Made by a program: the position numbers and the translations under genes
Notes under the pieces: generated by a model
What the model was told of the DNA's origin: nothing
The model's input: only the letters and a program-made list of their open reading frames with translations
Database searches by the model: none
NCBI GenBank assembly: GCA_947496375.1
Contig: CANMCY010000009.1
Coordinates: forward strand, 27,649 to 91,648
Direction: 5' to 3'
Source of the DNA: Flavobacteriales bacterium
GTDB taxonomy: Bacteria > Bacteroidota > Bacteroidia > NS11-12g > UBA955
DNA: 64,000 nucleotides
Shown: positions 9,005-17,662 of the stretch, in pieces
How the letters are laid out: each line of letters begins with the position of its first letter
How positions within the stretch are numbered: position 1 is the stretch's first letter

Positions 9005-10564
9005 ATGAATAACAACCTCAAACTTTTACTGGCCTTTGTCATCAGTCTGGCCGGCAGCATTTTTCTATTAAATGTCTTTGCCGGGTTAAGCTTCGACATT
9101 CCTTCGCAGGCCTTTCAGATGTACATGTATGCATCTGTAATCTCCATCATCTCAACCGTTATGGTTTGGATTTTTAACCAAAAGGAACACCCCGCAGGTC
9201 TGCGACTCCTATTCTTTACTGAAATGTGGGAACGTTTCAGCTACTATGGAATGCGTGGTCTTTTGATATTGTATCTGACAAAGTCCTATTTGGAAGGTGG
9301 ATTGGGTTTTTCTGATGATAATGCAGGATTAATTTATGGTATTTACACGGGTTTGGTATACTTAACCCCTATTCTGGGAGGTTGGATTGCTGACAACTAT
9401 ATTGGGCAGCGAAGAGCTATCACCATTGGGGGTATTCTCATGGCGCTCGGACAGTTTTCGCTGGCTTCTCAATTGGGATTGGTTACATTTTATGCGGGTC
9501 TTGGATTGTTGATTATCGGTAACGGTTTCTTTAAACCCAATATTTCCATTATTGTAGGTCAGCTGTATGATAACCATGATGTACGCAAAGACGGAGCATT
9601 TAATATTTTTTACATGGGCATAAATCTTGGGGCATTTCTGGCTCCTCTGGTATGTGGCCTGCTTGCAGAAGATATTATGGCAACGAAAGAGGTTTTGGCA
9701 GATGGATCGGTTAAGATAGCCCACTATGGCTTTCAGTACGGTTTCCTTGCCGCTGGAATAGGAATGACCATAGGTCAAATACTTTTCAATACCCTGGGCC
9801 AAAAATATTTGGGAGATAAGGGATTGCGTCCACAAAACAAGAACGTGGCAGCCGGAGATATTGTAGACAATATGGGCAGCGCCACAGCAGGCCCGGGTCT
9901 CAGCAAGCCGGAAAAGGATCGCACCTGGGTAATCATCATTCTGGTGGCGTTTGTTACCTTTTTCTGGGCGGGTTTTGAACAGGCCGGCGGTGCTTTTTCT
10001 CTGTATACAGATAAGTTTATCAATAGAGAAGTAAACGGTTACTTGATACCTACCTCATTCTTCCAGAGTGTAAATCCGATTTTTATTGTGATGTTGGCAC
10101 CTTTGTTTACCTTATTGTGGGCCTTTCTGAACCGTAAGGGAAAAGAACCTAATACACCCATAAAAATGGGCTTGGGAATGATTCTGCTGGGTTTAGGTTT
10201 CTTATTGATGGTAGGCGCTGTTATGGAGCGTGGCACTGCCGGAGACAATGAAGCCATCAAGGCCAACATCATGTGGATTTTAGGCACCTATCTGATTCAC
10301 ACTTGTGGTGAGCTTTGCTTAAGTCCTATTGGTTTATCCATGGTTACGAAGCTTGCACCGGTTAAACTGGCTTCCATGCTCATGGGAGTTTGGTTCCTAA
10401 GCAGTTTCATTGCGAATAATCTTGCCGGTCTTACCGTGGGTTTTGTTGAAAAACTGGGTCCTTTTACCATATTCGCGGGCATTGCAGGTTTTGTTATAGT
10501 CCTCGGACTGGTATTAATCAGTATGAACAAAGTGCTGCTGAAAATGATGCATGGCGTTCGATAA
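9005..10564 (+). CDS. Proton-dependent oligopeptide (POT/PTR) transporter, with N-terminal two-helix extension
   Basis: A 519-residue paralogue of the preceding transporter. The POT signature is EMWERFSYY, but here it begins near residue 74 because about 60 residues with two extra membrane helices precede it (LLLAFVISLAGSIFLLNVFA and MYASVISIISTVMVWIF). Family motifs GNGFFKPNIS and FYMGINLGAF follow. It lacks the long loop of its neighbour. The order and spacing suggest tandem duplication followed by divergence. Substrate inferred as di/tripeptides from family membership. Confidence 0.9.
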   Translation: MNNNLKLLLAFVISLAGSIFLLNVFAGLSFDIPSQAFQMYMYASVISIISTVMVWIFNQKEHPAGLRLLFFTEMWERFSYYGMRGLLILYLTKSYLEGGLGFSDDNAGLIYGIYTGLVYLTPILGGWIADNYIGQRRAITIGGILMALGQFSLASQLGLVTFYAGLGLLIIGNGFFKPNISIIVGQLYDNHDVRKDGAFNIFYMGINLGAFLAPLVCGLLAEDIMATKEVLADGSVKIAHYGFQYGFLAAGIGMTIGQILFNTLGQKYLGDKGLRPQNKNVAAGDIVDNMGSATAGPGLSKPEKDRTWVIIILVAFVTFFWAGFEQAGGAFSLYTDKFINREVNGYLIPTSFFQSVNPIFIVMLAPLFTLLWAFLNRKGKEPNTPIKMGLGMILLGLGFLLMVGAVMERGTAGDNEAIKANIMWILGTYLIHTCGELCLSPIGLSMVTKLAPVKLASMLMGVWFLSSFIANNLAGLTVGFVEKLGPFTIFAGIAGFVIVLGLVLISMNKVLLKMMHGVR

Positions 10565-10587
10565 ACAGAATGTTAAGAAATAATGCG

Positions 10588-10613
10588 AAAAGGGGGCTTT
10601 AGGCCTCCTTTTT
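10588..10613 (+). terminator. Intrinsic terminator after the POT pair
   Basis: GGGGGC-tttag-GCCTCC (one G-U pair) is flanked by AAAA and TTTTT, forming a compact hairpin 24 bases after the second transporter. Confidence 0.75.
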
Positions 10614-10640
10614 GCTTATGGCCTAACACACTTAATAACC

Positions 10641-10648
10641 TATTTTTG
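10641..10648 (+). promoter_or_regulatory. -7 promoter element of the nucleotide-sugar dehydrogenase
   Basis: TATTTTTG is an exact TAnnTTTG match ending 7 bases before ATG 10656 (10 before the second ATG at 10659), implying a very short or absent leader. Confidence 0.5.
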
Positions 10649-10655
10649 CAAATCC

Positions 10656-11960
10656 ATGATGGAAATGTTTGATAAAGTCTCTTCCGGCGAAAAAAGTATC
10701 TGTGTTATTGGGCTTGGATATGTTGGGCTGCCAATAGCCCTTGAGTTTGCGCGCAAATTTCAGGTGGTGGGATTTGACATTAATGACGAAAGAATCAAAC
10801 TTATGCAACAGGGCATTGATCCCAGTAAAGAAATTGATGCCTCGGAATTTGAAGGCAGAAAAATTCACTTTACAGCCAATGCCGATGATATCAAAGACTG
10901 TGGTGTTTATATTGTTGCTGTTCCTACACCCATTAATGAATCCAATGAGCCCGAACTGAAACCTCTCATTGGCGCCAGCACGGCCGTGGGCAAAGCCATT
11001 TCAAAAGGTGATTATGTGATTTATGAGAGCACCACTTATCCCGGTTGCACGGAGGATGATTGCGTGCCGGTGATTGAAGAATTATCAGGCCTGAAGATGG
11101 GAGTGGATTTCAAGGTGGGTTATTCCCCCGAAAGAATTAATCCGGGAGACAAAGAAAGACCGCTTACCAAGATTCTGAAGATTGTAAGTGGCAGTGACGA
11201 AGAGGCGTTGCGCAATGTTTCCAAACTGTATGCAAGCATAATTGAAGCAGGTGTCTATGAGGCCGCATCCATCAAAGTAGCAGAGGCGGCAAAAATTATT
11301 GAAAACACCCAGCGCGATGTCAACATTTCACTGATGAATGAGTTGTCCATGATTTTCAATAAAATCGGCATCAGCACACACGATGTAATTGACGCCGCTG
11401 CCACCAAGTGGAATTTTCACCGCTATCAGCCCGGACTAGTGGGCGGACACTGTATTGGGGTAGATCCATATTATCTGCTCCACAAAGCCGAGGCCATGGG
11501 GCTGCATCCCAGGGTAATTGCGGCCGGTAGATTTACCAATGACAATATGCCCGCACATATTGCACAAAAAGCCGTAAAAAAATTGAATGCAAGGGGCAAA
11601 GTAGTAAAAGACTCTCGCATCCTGATTATGGGAGCTACCTTCAAAGAGAATGTGGCTGACATTCGCAACAGTAAAATTGTGGATGTGGTAAATGAATTAA
11701 TTTCGTACTCGGTTAATGTGGATGTGGTAGATCCCTATGCAAGTACCGACGAAGTGAATCACGAATATGGTTTTTCGTTAGCATCGGAACCTTGTGGTCA
11801 ATACGATGGAATTGTTCTGGCTGTTTCACACGATGAATACAAAAAACTGCCTGCATCCTGGTTTGAAAAGCATGCCACCGCAGATGGATTTTTCTTTGAT
11901 ATAAAGGCACTGTTCAGAATCCCGGAATCTCGCCCTGCGCTGGATTATTGGAGTCTATAA
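10656..11960 (+). CDS. Nucleotide sugar dehydrogenase (UDP-HexNAc dehydrogenase, TviB/WbpO-like)
   Basis: A 434-residue cytosolic enzyme that oxidises a UDP-sugar C6 alcohol to the uronic acid with two NAD+. The N-terminal Rossmann motif is GLGYVGLPIALEFA, the middle domain has ESTTYPGCTEDDC and GYSPERINPGD, and the catalytic cysteine lies in GGHCIGVDPYYL. These sequences fit the UDP-N-acetylhexosamine dehydrogenases (TviB, WbpO/WbpA) better than UDP-glucose dehydrogenase, but substrate cannot be fixed from sequence alone. Products feed polysaccharide synthesis. It stands alone, and its last 6 bases overlap the 3-prime end of convergent folC. Confidence 0.85.
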   Translation: MMEMFDKVSSGEKSICVIGLGYVGLPIALEFARKFQVVGFDINDERIKLMQQGIDPSKEIDASEFEGRKIHFTANADDIKDCGVYIVAVPTPINESNEPELKPLIGASTAVGKAISKGDYVIYESTTYPGCTEDDCVPVIEELSGLKMGVDFKVGYSPERINPGDKERPLTKILKIVSGSDEEALRNVSKLYASIIEAGVYEAASIKVAEAAKIIENTQRDVNISLMNELSMIFNKIGISTHDVIDAAATKWNFHRYQPGLVGGHCIGVDPYYLLHKAEAMGLHPRVIAAGRFTNDNMPAHIAQKAVKKLNARGKVVKDSRILIMGATFKENVADIRNSKIVDVVNELISYSVNVDVVDPYASTDEVNHEYGFSLASEPCGQYDGIVLAVSHDEYKKLPASWFEKHATADGFFFDIKALFRIPESRPALDYWSL

Positions 11961-13178
11961 GACTTCTGCGACCACGAAAGTGCTACCGCCAATGTAAATT
12001 GTATCTTCCCGTTCTGCAGTTTCTTTAGCTGCCTGTAATGCTGCATTAACGCTTTCGTAGGTTTTTCCGAAAAGACCTTCTTTCGCGCTTTCCATCGCCA
12101 GTATTTCTGCATCCAAACCTCTGAATATAGCAGGTTTGCAAAAATAATAATGAGCTGAAGAGGGAAGGAGTTTTAGGATTTTAGATAGGTCTTTTTCTTT
12201 TACTACCCCCAAAACGATGTGCAACTTACCCTTTACACTATTTTGAAGCTGCTGCATGGTTTCATATAACCCGTCGGAATTGTGCGCGGTATCTGCAATA
12301 ATGGTGGGCTCTTCCTGTAAAACATCCCAACGGCCTTGCAGCCCTGTGAGCGATTTTACTTCCTGCAAAGCATCCAGAATAAGGTGTTCGGAAAAGTGAT
12401 AACCTTGTAACTCCAACGCAGTGATGGCTGATTTAAGTGTTCCGAGATTCTTTTTTTGATAAGCTCCTTTTAAAGCGCATTTTTCGATCCATCGTCCGGG
12501 AGCTGATACACCATAGGATAATGGAGCCCCTTTTTCACCGGCAATTTTTTCAAATACCTCCTGCGTTTCAGGCAATACTTCTCCCACTACTGCAGGTACA
12601 TCCTTTTTAATGATTCCGGCCTTTTCAGCAGCAATCTTGGACAATGTATCGCCAAGGAATTCCATATGATCCCAGCCAATATTGGTAATGACACTCAGTT
12701 CCGGGTTTATTACATTGGTACTGTCCAGTCTTCCGCCCATGCCCACCTCTATGATCGCAATATCAACCGTCATGCTTTTGAAATATTCAAATGCCATCCC
12801 AACGGTCAGTTCGAAAAAGGAGGGGGACACACTGTCAATCAAAGGCTTCATCGTATGGGTAAAATTGACCACAAATTCTTTAGGGATCATTTCACCATTG
12901 ATTCTGATGCGCTCTCTGAAATCTTTTAAGTGCGGAGAGGTATATAAACCGGTTTTATAGCCATGTTTTGTAAAAATGGCCGCCAGCATTGAGCTTACAG
13001 AACCCTTTCCGTTGGTTCCCCCCACATGTATGCTTTTAAAATGATGCTGTGGATTCCCCAGAAAATCGCAGATGGCAATGGTATTGTTTAAATCTGCTTT
13101 GTATGCGGCAGCGCCAATATGTTGAAAAACAGGTAATCTGGAATAGAGAAATTCCAGTGTTTCTTCGTAACTAATCAT
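11955..13178 (-). CDS. folC: Folylpolyglutamate synthase / dihydrofolate synthase FolC
   Basis: A 407-residue Mur-ligase-family enzyme that adds glutamate to folates (and possibly to dihydropteroate). The ATP-binding P-loop GGTNGKGSVSSMLAAI is near residue 53, and SPHLKDFRERIRING and EVGMGGRLDSTNVI are the folate and magnesium regions. The C-terminal domain contains DTAHNSDGL. It is the last gene of a minus-strand operon: its ATG shares one base with the stop of the TonB-like gene (TAATG), which suggests translational coupling. In many Bacteroidota folC sits beside exbD/tonB-type genes. Confidence 0.93.
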   Translation of the reverse strand: MISYEETLEFLYSRLPVFQHIGAAAYKADLNNTIAICDFLGNPQHHFKSIHVGGTNGKGSVSSMLAAIFTKHGYKTGLYTSPHLKDFRERIRINGEMIPKEFVVNFTHTMKPLIDSVSPSFFELTVGMAFEYFKSMTVDIAIIEVGMGGRLDSTNVINPELSVITNIGWDHMEFLGDTLSKIAAEKAGIIKKDVPAVVGEVLPETQEVFEKIAGEKGAPLSYGVSAPGRWIEKCALKGAYQKKNLGTLKSAITALELQGYHFSEHLILDALQEVKSLTGLQGRWDVLQEEPTIIADTAHNSDGLYETMQQLQNSVKGKLHIVLGVVKEKDLSKILKLLPSSAHYYFCKPAIFRGLDAEILAMESAKEGLFGKTYESVNAALQAAKETAEREDTIYIGGSTFVVAEVL

Positions 13179-13990
13179 TACAGACTGGGACGTATGGTAA
13201 CCGATACTTTACCCGTTTCAGGGCAATCTTCACCCATTTTTTTAAATGTAGAACGGGATAATACACTCATGAATACTGCTTTTGCATCGCCTGCATTATA
13301 GGTAGTGCCGGTTGCCTCGCCACCCAAAATCCTAAAATTGCCGTAACAATCTACCTTAACTTCAAAAACAATAATTCCCGTGCCCTGGGCTTGTACAACT
13401 TCTACATCAGAAATTAATTTAAAATTAGTGAATCTGGCACTAATCAATCCTTTTCCTCTGTTGCCCGGATTGGTTCCTGTGTTGTCACCTTTTACTCCGC
13501 CGGTATTATCACCGCCACCGGAACCCGTTGTGCCTTTTCCAGATTTCCATCCGTTGGGGTTTCCCTCCTGTGAACTGCCGGTTCTTTTTCCGGTAGGAAG
13601 CCTTTTGGCGAGATTAGGATCCAGCTGGTCACCTGTCTTGGGTGGATCAATAGGGGGTAGGTTTGCACTGTTGTCGGCATCATTGGTGATGACTTTGCCC
13701 TCTCCACCGCTTTGTACCGGGTTGCCACCACCGGAACCTCCTTTATCACCCAGTGCAGGCGGAGTCTGGGATGGGCCTCCATCGTTGGGATTGCCGAAGC
13801 CACCGTCTACAACGCCCATATCCAGTTCCAGCACACCCTCCTTAACTTCAAATGGAGGGTTGGGCATGCTGATGTGCATAAACCAGAGTAAACCAATTAG
13901 CACAGCCGATATTAAAAGGGATAACACAGCACTTTTGACTTTGTCAATGGTGGTACTGTCCAGTTTTTCCTCAACAATATAGTGGGACAT
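13178..13990 (-). CDS. TonB-like energy transducer family protein with Gly/Asn/Pro-rich linker
   Basis: A 270-residue inner-membrane protein. One membrane helix lies at about residues 19-39 (SAVLSLLISAVLIGLLWFM), followed by a long periplasmic linker rich in Gly, Asn, Pro and Lys, then a C-terminal domain of about 85 residues (NFKLISDVEVVQAQGTGIIV ... VSVTIRPSL) resembling TonB C-terminal domains. There are no adjacent exbB/exbD genes, unlike the complete set at 28-31 kb, so it may share their motor or have another role. It is sandwiched between the HU/SPOR protein (2 bases) and folC (1-base overlap). Function inferred from architecture only. Confidence 0.6.
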   Translation of the reverse strand: MSHYIVEEKLDSTTIDKVKSAVLSLLISAVLIGLLWFMHISMPNPPFEVKEGVLELDMGVVDGGFGNPNDGGPSQTPPALGDKGGSGGGNPVQSGGEGKVITNDADNSANLPPIDPPKTGDQLDPNLAKRLPTGKRTGSSQEGNPNGWKSGKGTTGSGGGDNTGGVKGDNTGTNPGNRGKGLISARFTNFKLISDVEVVQAQGTGIIVFEVKVDCYGNFRILGGEATGTTYNAGDAKAVFMSVLSRSTFKKMGEDCPETGKVSVTIRPSL

Positions 13991-13992
13991 GT

Positions 13993-15054
13993 TTAGTCAA
14001 ATTTAAGTTGGGCCGTGAGTAAACCGGCATGAAATCCTGTATTAACCGGCAATTTTTCTAAAAACGCACTGGCATCATTGTCATTTTCAAAGCGTCCCAC
14101 GACCACTTTGATTAAAACACTACCTGTTTTTTTACCGATAACCGCCGGAATACCATTTTGTCTCCAGCTGTTGCACTCGTTTTCAGCCAGTTTTTGACTC
14201 ATGTAGGAGCCACCACAAATAAAGACGTTCCCTTTTCCTGACAATATTTTTTCCATTCCCTTATTCATATCCTCAGCCGATAAAAGGGAAACGGTCGTTA
14301 TTGATTTTTTATTGGATTCAGGGCTTATAGATTCAATATTTGTTGATTTAGATTCAGCAGAATGATGAGATGGCAAGTGAGATGCCAGTTGCATATTTTG
14401 ACCTGAATGATTCAGGAAATTCCCATAATACAAAGCAGCAGCCGATAAACTCACCAAACAAACAGAGGCGGCTATTTTCCAGATGAAACCCCGGGACTTG
14501 GGTTGATTCGGTTTCAGTTCGATAACCTCGGCATCCTGTATTTCAGCAGTTGCATCCATCGATTTTGTTGATGAAGCATTTTCTGCATTCACGGGAGTAG
14601 CAACCGGGTTTGCGTAGCGGGTTTTAATTAATTCCTCTACTACAAAGTTTCCAAGGCCGAAGGCGTTTTTACTGATATTGAGTGCTGAAGATGGCAGAAA
14701 CAATAATTTACCCTCATGGTGCAAAAAGAAATTGCCCAGCTTGCCCAGTGGGTAACTTCTATTGGCTTTTACACCCTCCAAAATTAAAGCTACCAGGTCC
14801 TGAATGGTTTTCTGAGCAGTAAGGTAATCACAACCGGTTTGGTATCGCAGATGGGTAATCAATAATCCGTCATCTGAAGTGATGGCCGGATTAAAAAATA
14901 ACGTTTGACCTGAGGGTTTTATTTCACCACTGAATGGGTTTGCCGATGCGGGAAAAGACCTTAACAGAAAAGCCCCTAAATTGGGTATTACTACACATTC
15001 ATGGGTGCCAATTAAATCGGTAATGGCGTTTTCCAGTCTTTGTAAATCGGTCAT
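13993..15054 (-). CDS. HU-CCDC81 repeat and SPOR domain membrane protein
   Basis: A 353-residue protein. Residues about 1-130 contain two HU-like (bacterial HU-CCDC81) domains, seen in VVIPNLGAFLLRSFPAS and YPLGKLGNFFLHHEGKLLFL. A membrane helix follows near residue 160 (IWKIAASVCLVSLSAAALYY), and the C-terminal ~75 residues are a SPOR domain (FICGGSYMSQKLAENEC ... VVVGRFENDNDASAFLEKL). SPOR domains bind denuded peptidoglycan at division sites; the HU-like domains are cytoplasmic and their ligand is not established. It is the first gene of the operon with the TonB-like protein and folC. It has an exact -7 box 5 bases before the ATG. Confidence 0.75.
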   Translation of the reverse strand: MTDLQRLENAITDLIGTHECVVIPNLGAFLLRSFPASANPFSGEIKPSGQTLFFNPAITSDDGLLITHLRYQTGCDYLTAQKTIQDLVALILEGVKANRSYPLGKLGNFFLHHEGKLLFLPSSALNISKNAFGLGNFVVEELIKTRYANPVATPVNAENASSTKSMDATAEIQDAEVIELKPNQPKSRGFIWKIAASVCLVSLSAAALYYGNFLNHSGQNMQLASHLPSHHSAESKSTNIESISPESNKKSITTVSLLSAEDMNKGMEKILSGKGNVFICGGSYMSQKLAENECNSWRQNGIPAVIGKKTGSVLIKVVVGRFENDNDASAFLEKLPVNTGFHAGLLTAQLKFD

Positions 15055-15059
15055 CCCTA

Positions 15060-15089
15060 CAAAATTACAAGCAGAATGTCATAAATCAA
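15060..15089 (-). promoter_or_regulatory. Promoter of the HU/SPOR - TonB-like - folC operon
   Basis: On the minus strand TAATTTTG (15060-15067) is an exact -7 match with TTG 19 bases upstream (complement of 15087-15089). The box ends 5 bases before ATG 15054, so the mRNA is probably leaderless. The promoter overlaps the 3-prime end of the upstream barrel gene. Confidence 0.7.
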
Positions 15090-16711
15090 AATCCTGCAGA
15101 TATACCGCCCATGACAGACAGTCTGAAATTGTTGTAACCATACCATTGCTGATACTTTTGGTTGAGAAGATTGCTGCCTTGTACCCATACCCTAAGTAGG
15201 TTTTTTATTTTGTAATCTACCCGGGCATGTACATCGGTAAATCCTTTAATTTCCAATTGCTTACCTGAATTTTGGATGGTGTTATACCGGCGGCTCATAC
15301 CGTCGATACCGACTTGCGTAGTTAAATTTTTGGTGATATAGTATTGACCTGAAACAGCATAAGTGAAAGATGGCAGGTGCCACGGCAGTGCCTGGTCATT
15401 GGTGGTATAATTGTTAAATTTACAATTAGCGCCAACCCTTAGCTTTTCGCCGATGGAAAAACGTAAATCTGAGGAAAAATAGAGGTTATTAATATTGTCA
15501 TATACCACCTGTAAACTATTTAAACTATCATTATTGGTAATAATAAGCGGCATCTTAGATGTGGTGTTATTGCCGAATTCTACAATGAACTGTGAGTTAT
15601 TGGTGATGCTGCCTTTCAAGCCGGCAAAGACTCTTAGCTGATCGTAAGAATTGGTAATTTGAATGCTGTCGTAGGTAAAAGGTACCATTTCAAAATACCT
15701 TCGAATTGAATTTTTTCTCAAGCCACCGTCAACACCCCCATACATTTTCATTTTAAGACCTTCCAGTTTTTTCTCTGCCAGAATCACAGGATTAAGGTAA
15801 AACAAAGGATTTGCAGAATCTTCAAGCACCCATGTCATGTTCAATCCACCGGTTAAATCGATACCGGTTTCCTTAATTTTCATTGTAATACGTGGAGCAG
15901 CATCGATAAAATATTGCTGACGGGTGGTGAAATTTTGGCGGAACTGCAGACTGGTAAATTCGAGAGAGCCGGCTGTGCTCAAAGACTTTATGCCCGCATC
16001 CCAACCCACTTTTCCGCTAAATTCAGTCTCACTCTGGCTCAGGTTATTGTAGAAGTTATTGAACATCAACCCAACGCTTACGCCCGGCTTTTTGCCATCT
16101 CGCTTCATATCATAAAAAACATTGAACCCCATATTTTGTCCGGTTTTCTTTATCAATGCAGCATCTTTTTCATAAAAAGTATCCTTAGCAAAGAATCGGT
16201 TCATGTCTCTTGTGTAATTCAACCTTACGTCCATACTGCTTCTTTTGTAAAACCTTGAGCCGCCCAGGTAAGCACGATTGGTGCTGAAATCCTGATTGGT
16301 TTTTTGTGCATCTGCACTCAGGTGCTGAAATGAAGTATTGTATGCCCATTTGTCTGCTGCCCGGCTGCTTACAAAAAGTTCCATGATTTTATGACCGTAA
16401 TTGCCACCACCCATTCTTGCGTAATTGGGATTGTATAGGGTGTCAAGTCCCGGTTCATTGTGTTTTACGGGTGGTAGAATTCTGGCAATTTTTCGGGTAT
16501 TCCACTTGAAATCTTGTGGCAGATAGCTGATGTCGAAAGGATATTTACCGGATTTAGGTACGGCCGGATCGATGAGAAGTTTATTCGCAGAAAGTAACCG
16601 TGGTTTAAAAGCAGTTGAAACCGTGGTTCCATCATCAAATCCCGGTTTGGTTTGTGCACCGAGGGTATGCAGCATGGCACAAAAGCAGGCGGTTATTATG
16701 GGTTTTTGCAT
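15086..16711 (-). CDS. Outer-membrane beta-barrel protein, TonB-dependent-receptor-like without plug
   Basis: A 541-residue protein with signal peptide (MQKPIITACFCAMLHTLGAQ). After about 110 residues lacking a recognisable plug or carboxypeptidase-like domain, the rest is regular amphipathic strands with aromatic girdle residues, ending NLLNQKYQQWYGYNNFRLSVMGGISAGF-like, as in TonB-dependent receptors (NLLN / WYGY near the last strands). At 541 residues it is shorter than plug-containing receptors (700 or more). Such proteins are often annotated as putative porins in Bacteroidota. The substrate is unknown. Confidence 0.65.
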   Translation of the reverse strand: MQKPIITACFCAMLHTLGAQTKPGFDDGTTVSTAFKPRLLSANKLLIDPAVPKSGKYPFDISYLPQDFKWNTRKIARILPPVKHNEPGLDTLYNPNYARMGGGNYGHKIMELFVSSRAADKWAYNTSFQHLSADAQKTNQDFSTNRAYLGGSRFYKRSSMDVRLNYTRDMNRFFAKDTFYEKDAALIKKTGQNMGFNVFYDMKRDGKKPGVSVGLMFNNFYNNLSQSETEFSGKVGWDAGIKSLSTAGSLEFTSLQFRQNFTTRQQYFIDAAPRITMKIKETGIDLTGGLNMTWVLEDSANPLFYLNPVILAEKKLEGLKMKMYGGVDGGLRKNSIRRYFEMVPFTYDSIQITNSYDQLRVFAGLKGSITNNSQFIVEFGNNTTSKMPLIITNNDSLNSLQVVYDNINNLYFSSDLRFSIGEKLRVGANCKFNNYTTNDQALPWHLPSFTYAVSGQYYITKNLTTQVGIDGMSRRYNTIQNSGKQLEIKGFTDVHARVDYKIKNLLRVWVQGSNLLNQKYQQWYGYNNFRLSVMGGISAGF

Positions 16712-16722
16712 AGATTCAGAGG

Positions 16723-16730
16723 CAAATATA
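16723..16730 (-). promoter_or_regulatory. -7 promoter element of the barrel gene
   Basis: On the minus strand TATATTTG is an exact match ending 11 bases before ATG 16711. No well-placed -33 TTG. Confidence 0.5.
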
Positions 16731-16905
16731 AAAGGGGGCTTTGGGCACTTTCCTGATGAGTTATTGACACTTTGTGGCGGGAGAGCGTGTTTTTTGTAAG
16801 GTACTGACTATTTTTGAAAACATTATTGTTCACTAACGATTGCTGCCCTGAATTATTGCACGGTGGTTACAATAAGATTAACAGTTGTAAAAAAATATCC
16901 GTTTA

Positions 16906-16936
16906 TTGTAAATTACATTGGTTTTACTTATCTTTG
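16906..16936 (+). promoter_or_regulatory. rplU-rpmA promoter
   Basis: TTG (16906-16908), 20-base spacer, then TATCTTTG (16929-16936): both consensus elements at the expected spacing. The leader to ATG 16971 is about 30 bases. A second exact -7 box, TATTTTTG (16809-16816), lies upstream without a -33 element and could give a longer leader of about 150 bases. Confidence 0.8.
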
Positions 16937-16970
16937 CAGCCCTTTTTAAGAGGAAATCATTAAAAACGTT

Positions 16971-17315
16971 ATGTACGCCATTGTAGAAATAGCCGGAAGG
17001 CAGTACAGGGTAGAAGAAAACAAATACCTGATTGTAAATCGCATCACCGCGAACGAAGGTGACAAATTAACATTTGACAAAGTGCTGATGATCAGCGACA
17101 AAGGCAAAGCTAAAATTGGCGAACCTACTATCAAAGGTGCTGTAGTATCTGCTACTGTTGAAAAGCACGGCCGCGGAGAAAAAGTGGTTGTATTTAAGAA
17201 AAAGCGTCGCAAGGGCTACACAGTGCGCAATGGTCACCGCCAGGATTTGACCAGAATTAAAATCGAGAGCATCAAAACCAAAGCTGAAAAAGCAGCAACA
17301 ACAGAAGAAAATTAA
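16971..17315 (+). CDS. rplU: 50S ribosomal protein L21
   Basis: A 114-residue bL21, which binds 23S rRNA with L20 in the large subunit. The N-terminus [19 protein letters not shown] and the C-terminal [17 protein letters not shown] are diagnostic. A short tail ([12 protein letters not shown]) extends past the usual end near residue 103. The rpmA gene follows after 5 bases, the conserved order. Confidence 0.97.
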   Translation: MYAIVEIAGRQYRVEENKYLIVNRITANEGDKLTFDKVLMISDKGKAKIGEPTIKGAVVSATVEKHGRGEKVVVFKKKRRKGYTVRNGHRQDLTRIKIESIKTKAEKAATTEEN

Positions 17316-17320
17316 TCATC

Positions 17321-17581
17321 ATGGCACATAAAAAAGGTGTAGGTAGTAGTAAAAACGGTCGCGAGTCACACAGCAAAAGACTGGGTGTGAAAATATTCGG
17401 CGGCCAGGTTGTAAAAGCCGGCAACATCATCGTTCGCCAGCGTGGTACCAAACATCATCCCGATGTTAATGTAGGTATTGGAAAAGATCATACCCTGTTT
17501 GCATTAGCAGATGGTGTAGTGCAATTCCGCAAAACCCGCGAAGGACGCAGCAAAGTGTCTGTAGTTCAGGCTCAGGCATAA
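17321..17581 (+). CDS. rpmA: 50S ribosomal protein L27
   Basis: An 86-residue bL27, whose N-terminus reaches the peptidyl-transferase centre. [24 protein letters not shown] and [19 protein letters not shown] (here HHPD) motifs identify it. The N-terminus begins directly with AHKKG and has no Firmicutes-type cleavable extension. It is cotranscribed with rplU and ends at a strong terminator. Confidence 0.97.
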   Translation: MAHKKGVGSSKNGRESHSKRLGVKIFGGQVVKAGNIIVRQRGTKHHPDVNVGIGKDHTLFALADGVVQFRKTREGRSKVSVVQAQA

Positions 17582-17601
17582 TCGTAAAAAAAATTATATG
17601 G

Positions 17602-17629
17602 AAGGGATACCGCATGGTATCCCTTTTTT
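17602..17629 (+). terminator. Intrinsic terminator after rpmA
   Basis: GGGATACC-gcat-GGTATCCC followed by TTTTTT: an 8-bp perfect stem, 22 bases after the rpmA stop. Confidence 0.92.
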
Positions 17630-17649
17630 ATTTCACCATATATTCTCAC

Positions 17650-17657
17650 TAACTTTG
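17650..17657 (+). promoter_or_regulatory. -7 promoter element of the acyl-CoA thioesterase
   Basis: TAACTTTG is an exact match ending 5 bases before ATG 17663, so the transcript is probably leaderless. Confidence 0.55.
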
Positions 17658-17662
17658 CCTTC

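Noticed and set aside
13380..13982. 200-codon open frame on the plus strand opposite the TonB-like gene
   Set aside because: Its Pro/Leu/Ser-rich product is the antisense of the Gly/Asn/Pro-rich linker; no family features or promoter.
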